64,000 bases of DNA from Pseudomonas sp. RIT-PI-q (GTDB lineage: Bacteria; Pseudomonadota; Gammaproteobacteria; Pseudomonadales; Pseudomonadaceae), in contig NZ_LHPC01000039.1 of the NCBI RefSeq assembly GCF_001297125.1, forward strand, positions 62,001-126,000, written 5' to 3'. The notes below the pieces were generated by a model, which saw only the letters and a list, made by a program, of their open reading frames with translations, ran no database searches and had not been told where the DNA came from. The first letter of the stretch is position 1; each line of letters begins with the position of its first letter. Positions 61,488 through 64,000 of the stretch are shown here, one piece after another. The position numbers were made by a program, and so were the translations under genes.

Positions 61488-61559
61488 TCGGTTTTTTATT
61501 CTGAAAAAAGTCACTGCTTTATTGTTATTTTGACTGTTTCGAGCCCATTTTCATTGGGC

Positions 61560-61658
61560 GTGCAACCGTCTAAACCGCGGAAGGTGAAACCATTTATTTT
61601 AAAAGGCGCAACCCTCGTGCGCCATCATTGCAACCGCGGCGCCAAACGGCGTGCAACC
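61560..61658 (+). repeat. Four phased GCAACC direct repeats
   Basis: GTGCAACC (61560), GCGCAACC (61606), TTGCAACC (61628) and GTGCAACC (61651) are spaced 46, 22 and 23 bases apart, that is about two or four helical turns. They fall between the sigma-54 promoter and the NtrC-like site. A protein could bind the same DNA face at each copy. Confidence 0.45.
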
Positions 61659-61685
61659 AGCCTGTAACAGCGTACGTCACCGAAG

Positions 61686-61702
61686 TGCACACTGCTGGTG
61701 CG
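61686..61702. promoter_or_regulatory. NtrC-like binding site
   Basis: TGCACACTGCTGGTGCG fits the NtrC consensus TGCACC-N5-GGTGCA in all but the last base of each half-site. It is about 200 bases upstream of the sigma-54 promoter at 61472, a normal enhancer distance. Confidence 0.6.
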
Positions 61703-61779
61703 GAACTGCTACAACCCGCACCTTTTACAGGCTAGTCGCTGCGCCGAAAAGCGCCGCTTCCAGCAACAAATTTCAACAA

Positions 61780-63063
61780 TCAAATAACGATCCGCAAGCA
61801 CTGGCCTGCGTGATACAGCGAGAACCCGGCTTCGTACAGACAGCTGCGCAATCCTGCGCCAGCCAGTGGCTGCATGGGTGCGAAAGGAATCGGTAGCGCT
61901 TGCGGATTTCCGTTACACAAGTAATCGGCAAAGGCTTTCCCCACTACAGTGCCAGTGGTAACGCCCCGCCCGTTATAACCGGTGACTGCCACTAAACCGG
62001 GCGCCGGTTCGAACAGGCGCATCAAATGATCGGGGGTGAAGGCGATGCAACCGGTCCAGGTGCATTCCCATTCCACCGGTTTGAGGTAAGGGAAATAGTG
62101 CTGCTGAACCCGATCGGCCCAGGCCTTGAGGAACCAGGTGGGTTTCTGATTGCCATTGCCCAGGCTGCCGAGCAACAGACGGCCATCCTTGTCGCGACGA
62201 ATGCTACTGAGTACCTGACGGGTGTCCCAGGAACCCTGGCCACCGGGAAGGATTTGCTGCGCGGCGTCTTCGGTCAGCGGCACCGACGCCACCTGATAGT
62301 AGTAACCGGGGAAGAAATTGCGCCGCAATTCCGTCCAGTCACCTTCGGTGTAAGCGTTGGACGCGATCACCACTTGCTCGGCCAGCACCGAACCCTGAGC
62401 GGTTTGTACCGACCAGCGCTGGCCCTGACGCTCAAGTCGGGTCACCGGAGAATGATCGAACAATTGACCGCCGAGGCCGATGGCCGCTTTGGCCAGCCCC
62501 GTGGTGTAGGCCATCGGGTTAATCGTGCCGGCACGTCGATCAAGCAGCGCGGCGGCAATTTTCTTGGTGCCCGTCGCTTGCTCGCAGGCATGCCCTGTCA
62601 GCAGTTCAACCGGGGCGCCGCGACGTTTCCATTGTGCTTCACGACTGCGCAAGTCGGCTTCGCCGCGGGCGTTGTGCGCCATGTGCAGCGTGCCTTCGCG
62701 GCGCAACTGGCAATCGATGTTGTATCTGTCGACCAGGCTGAACACCAGGGACGGTGCTGCGCCCAGCATGCGGTTGAGCTGGCTGCCAACCGCTTCGCCG
62801 AAACCGGCTTCGATCTCGTCCGGTGGAATCCACATGCCGGCGTTGACCAGCCCGACATTGCGCCCCGAACCACCATGACCGGCGCGATGCGCTTCCAGCA
62901 CACACACGCTTTTGCCCTGTTCCAGCAAATGCACCGCCGCCGACAGCCCGGTGAAACCGGCGCCGATGACGCAGACATCCACCTTCACCTCGCCCTTGAG
63001 CGCCGAGTTGTCGGGCCTTTGCGGCGTCAGTTTTTCCCACAGACACTCTTCGCGTAACGGCAT
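61780..63063 (-). CDS. amaA: L-pipecolate oxidase AmaA
   Basis: FAD-dependent amine oxidase of the DAO family, 427 residues. In P. putida AmaA oxidises L-pipecolate to piperideine-6-carboxylate during D-lysine catabolism. The Rossmann motif VDVCVIGAGFTGLSAAVHL is at about residues 28-46, and the C-terminal FAD contact GYNGRGVTTGTVVGKAFADY is near 365. The adjacent amaB gene supports this call over PuuB-like gamma-glutamylputrescine oxidase, which is similar. The ATG at 63063 lies nine bases after GGAG; the frame upstream is REP DNA. Confidence 0.82.
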   Translation of the reverse strand: MPLREECLWEKLTPQRPDNSALKGEVKVDVCVIGAGFTGLSAAVHLLEQGKSVCVLEAHRAGHGGSGRNVGLVNAGMWIPPDEIEAGFGEAVGSQLNRMLGAAPSLVFSLVDRYNIDCQLRREGTLHMAHNARGEADLRSREAQWKRRGAPVELLTGHACEQATGTKKIAAALLDRRAGTINPMAYTTGLAKAAIGLGGQLFDHSPVTRLERQGQRWSVQTAQGSVLAEQVVIASNAYTEGDWTELRRNFFPGYYYQVASVPLTEDAAQQILPGGQGSWDTRQVLSSIRRDKDGRLLLGSLGNGNQKPTWFLKAWADRVQQHYFPYLKPVEWECTWTGCIAFTPDHLMRLFEPAPGLVAVTGYNGRGVTTGTVVGKAFADYLCNGNPQALPIPFAPMQPLAGAGLRSCLYEAGFSLYHAGQCLRIVI

Positions 63064-63106
63064 TGCCAGACTCCAACAGAAACCTAACAAACAACAAAGC
63101 AAAAGC

Positions 63107-63172
63107 TTCGCGGGCAAGCCTCGCTCCTACAGGGATCACATTAAACCTGTAGGAGCGAGGCTTGCCCGCGAA
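63107..63172. repeat. REP pair, family A (amaB-amaA)
   Basis: Inverted arms TTCGCGGGCAAGCCTCGCTC and AGGAGCGAGGCTTGCCCGCG with a short spacer. It separates amaB and amaA on the minus strand. Confidence 0.9.
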
Positions 63173-63180
63173 GGGGCCTA

Positions 63181-64000
63181 TCAGTCGAACGTAATGCCCT
63201 GAGCCAACGGCAACTCCAGCGAATAGTTCACGGTGTTGGTCTGACGGCGCATGTACCCGCGCCATGCATCCGACCCGGATTCACGACCACCGCCGGTCTC
63301 TTTCTCGCCACCAAACGCGCCGCCAATTTCCGCGCCGCTCGGGCCGATGTTGACGTTGGCGATACCGCAATCGCTGCCCACATCCGACATGAACTGTTCG
63401 GCTTCACGCACGTCGGTGGTGAAGATGCACGAGGACAGGCCTTGCGGCACCGCGTTGTTCAGACGCAGGGCTTCGGTGAAATCCTTGTAACCGACGACGT
63501 ACAAGATTGGCGCGAAGGTTTCGTTGCAGACCACGTCGCTCTGCTCAGGCATTTCAACGATGGCCGGCGAGACGTAGTAAGCGTTGGGGTATTTGTCTTC
63601 CAGCTGACGCGTGCCGCCGAATACCCGGCCGCCTTCGCTCAAGGCTTGTTCCAGCGCGTCCTGCATGTTTTCGAAGCTGTGCTTGTCGATCAGCGGACCG
63701 ATCAGATTGCCCTCAAGCGGGTTGCCGATGCGGACCTTGGAGTAGGCAGCCTTGAGGCGGGTGACGATTTCATCCTTCACCGACTCGTGGGCAATCAGGC
63801 GACGCAGGGTGGTGCAACGCTGACCGGCCGTGCCGACGGCGCTGAACAGGATGGCGCGAACGGCCATGTCCAGGTCGGCGCTTGGGCCGAGGATCATTGC
63901 GTTGTTGCCGCCCAGTTCCAGGATGCTGCGAGCGAAGCGTGCGGCAATTTTCGGTGCCACTTCGCGGCCCATGCGGGTGCTGCCGGTGGCGCTGATCAGC
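63181..64000 (-). CDS. amaB: Piperideine-6-carboxylate dehydrogenase AmaB (C-terminal part)
   Basis: Aldehyde dehydrogenase of the ALDH7 type that makes 2-aminoadipate from piperideine-6-carboxylate. The window ends inside the gene; about 273 C-terminal residues are visible. The SATGSTRMGREV segment, the general-base LELGGNNA and the catalytic Cys in GTAGQRCTTLRRL are present, as is the ALDH7-like CNETFAPILYVV. The N-terminal cofactor region is outside the window. Adjacent amaA supports the lysine-catabolic role. Confidence 0.88.
   Translation of the reverse strand, partial: LISATGSTRMGREVAPKIAARFARSILELGGNNAMILGPSADLDMAVRAILFSAVGTAGQRCTTLRRLIAHESVKDEIVTRLKAAYSKVRIGNPLEGNLIGPLIDKHSFENMQDALEQALSEGGRVFGGTRQLEDKYPNAYYVSPAIVEMPEQSDVVCNETFAPILYVVGYKDFTEALRLNNAVPQGLSSCIFTTDVREAEQFMSDVGSDCGIANVNIGPSGAEIGGAFGGEKETGGGRESGSDAWRGYMRRQTNTVNYSLELPLAQGITFD

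Overview
The window is a stretch of a Pseudomonas chromosome, most likely of the P. fluorescens group. The evidence is gene content and order matching P. aeruginosa blocks (dusB-fis-purH-purD-retS; urtABCDE-ureD-ureA-acetyltransferase-ureB-ureC; desT-ureE-ureF-ureG; cobJIHG/cobL-cbiD-cobK; amaB-amaA), the high-GC codon usage, and many REP palindromes of at least four families between genes. These assignments come from reading the sequence and recalling families; no database search was run.

Layout. 1-8.5 kb: a DUF3426 tail, dusB-fis, the purine genes purH and purD, the hybrid sensor kinase retS and a MarC protein. 8.5-18.2 kb: the corrin-ring genes, with cobJIHG on the minus strand and cobL-cbiD-cobK on the plus strand; two diverged paralogues of an unrecognised family sit at the end of the minus-strand cob operon and inside the cobG/cobL divergent gap. 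18.3-21.3 kb: copper handling (two DUF2946 proteins, PCu(A)C chaperone, PepSY membrane protein) without the expected TonB copper receptor. 21.6-31.9 kb: urea uptake (urtABCDE) behind a sigma-54-type promoter, then ureD, ureA, two GNAT acetyltransferases, ureB and ureC. ureEFG and a HupE/UreJ metal permease lie separately at 49.6-52.0 kb. 32-38 kb: a DUF6124 gene with an unusual palindromic leader, a soluble histidine kinase, an orphan RHS tip gene, cbpM-cbpA behind a heat-shock-type promoter, and an Hsp70-like protein. 38-49 kb: transporters, regulators, a lipase, azoR-SMR, a ferritin-like protein, AsmA, a secreted protein built from seven identical-length repeats, and desT. 52-55 kb: an AGE-family sugar epimerase, a CDF metal transporter and an SDR. 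55.3-56.3 kb: a long gene-free stretch holding a cluster of DnaA-box-like sequences. 56.3-61.4 kb: a complete branched-chain amino-acid ABC system, with a sigma-54 promoter, an NtrC-like site and phased repeats upstream of its binding protein. 61.8-64 kb: amaA and the C-terminal part of amaB (lysine/pipecolate catabolism).

Functional themes. Much of the window is nitrogen scavenging: urea import, urease, branched-chain amino-acid import and pipecolate oxidation, with sigma-54 promoters at the two ABC systems. RetS and the small histidine kinase are signalling proteins. No tRNA, rRNA, CRISPR array or intact insertion sequence was seen. The best candidates for something undescribed are the DnaA-box cluster, the DUF6124 leader with mutually exclusive pairings, the paralogue pair bracketing the cob genes, the 14-residue repeat protein with its palindromic upstream site, and the phased repeats upstream of the branched-chain binding-protein gene.
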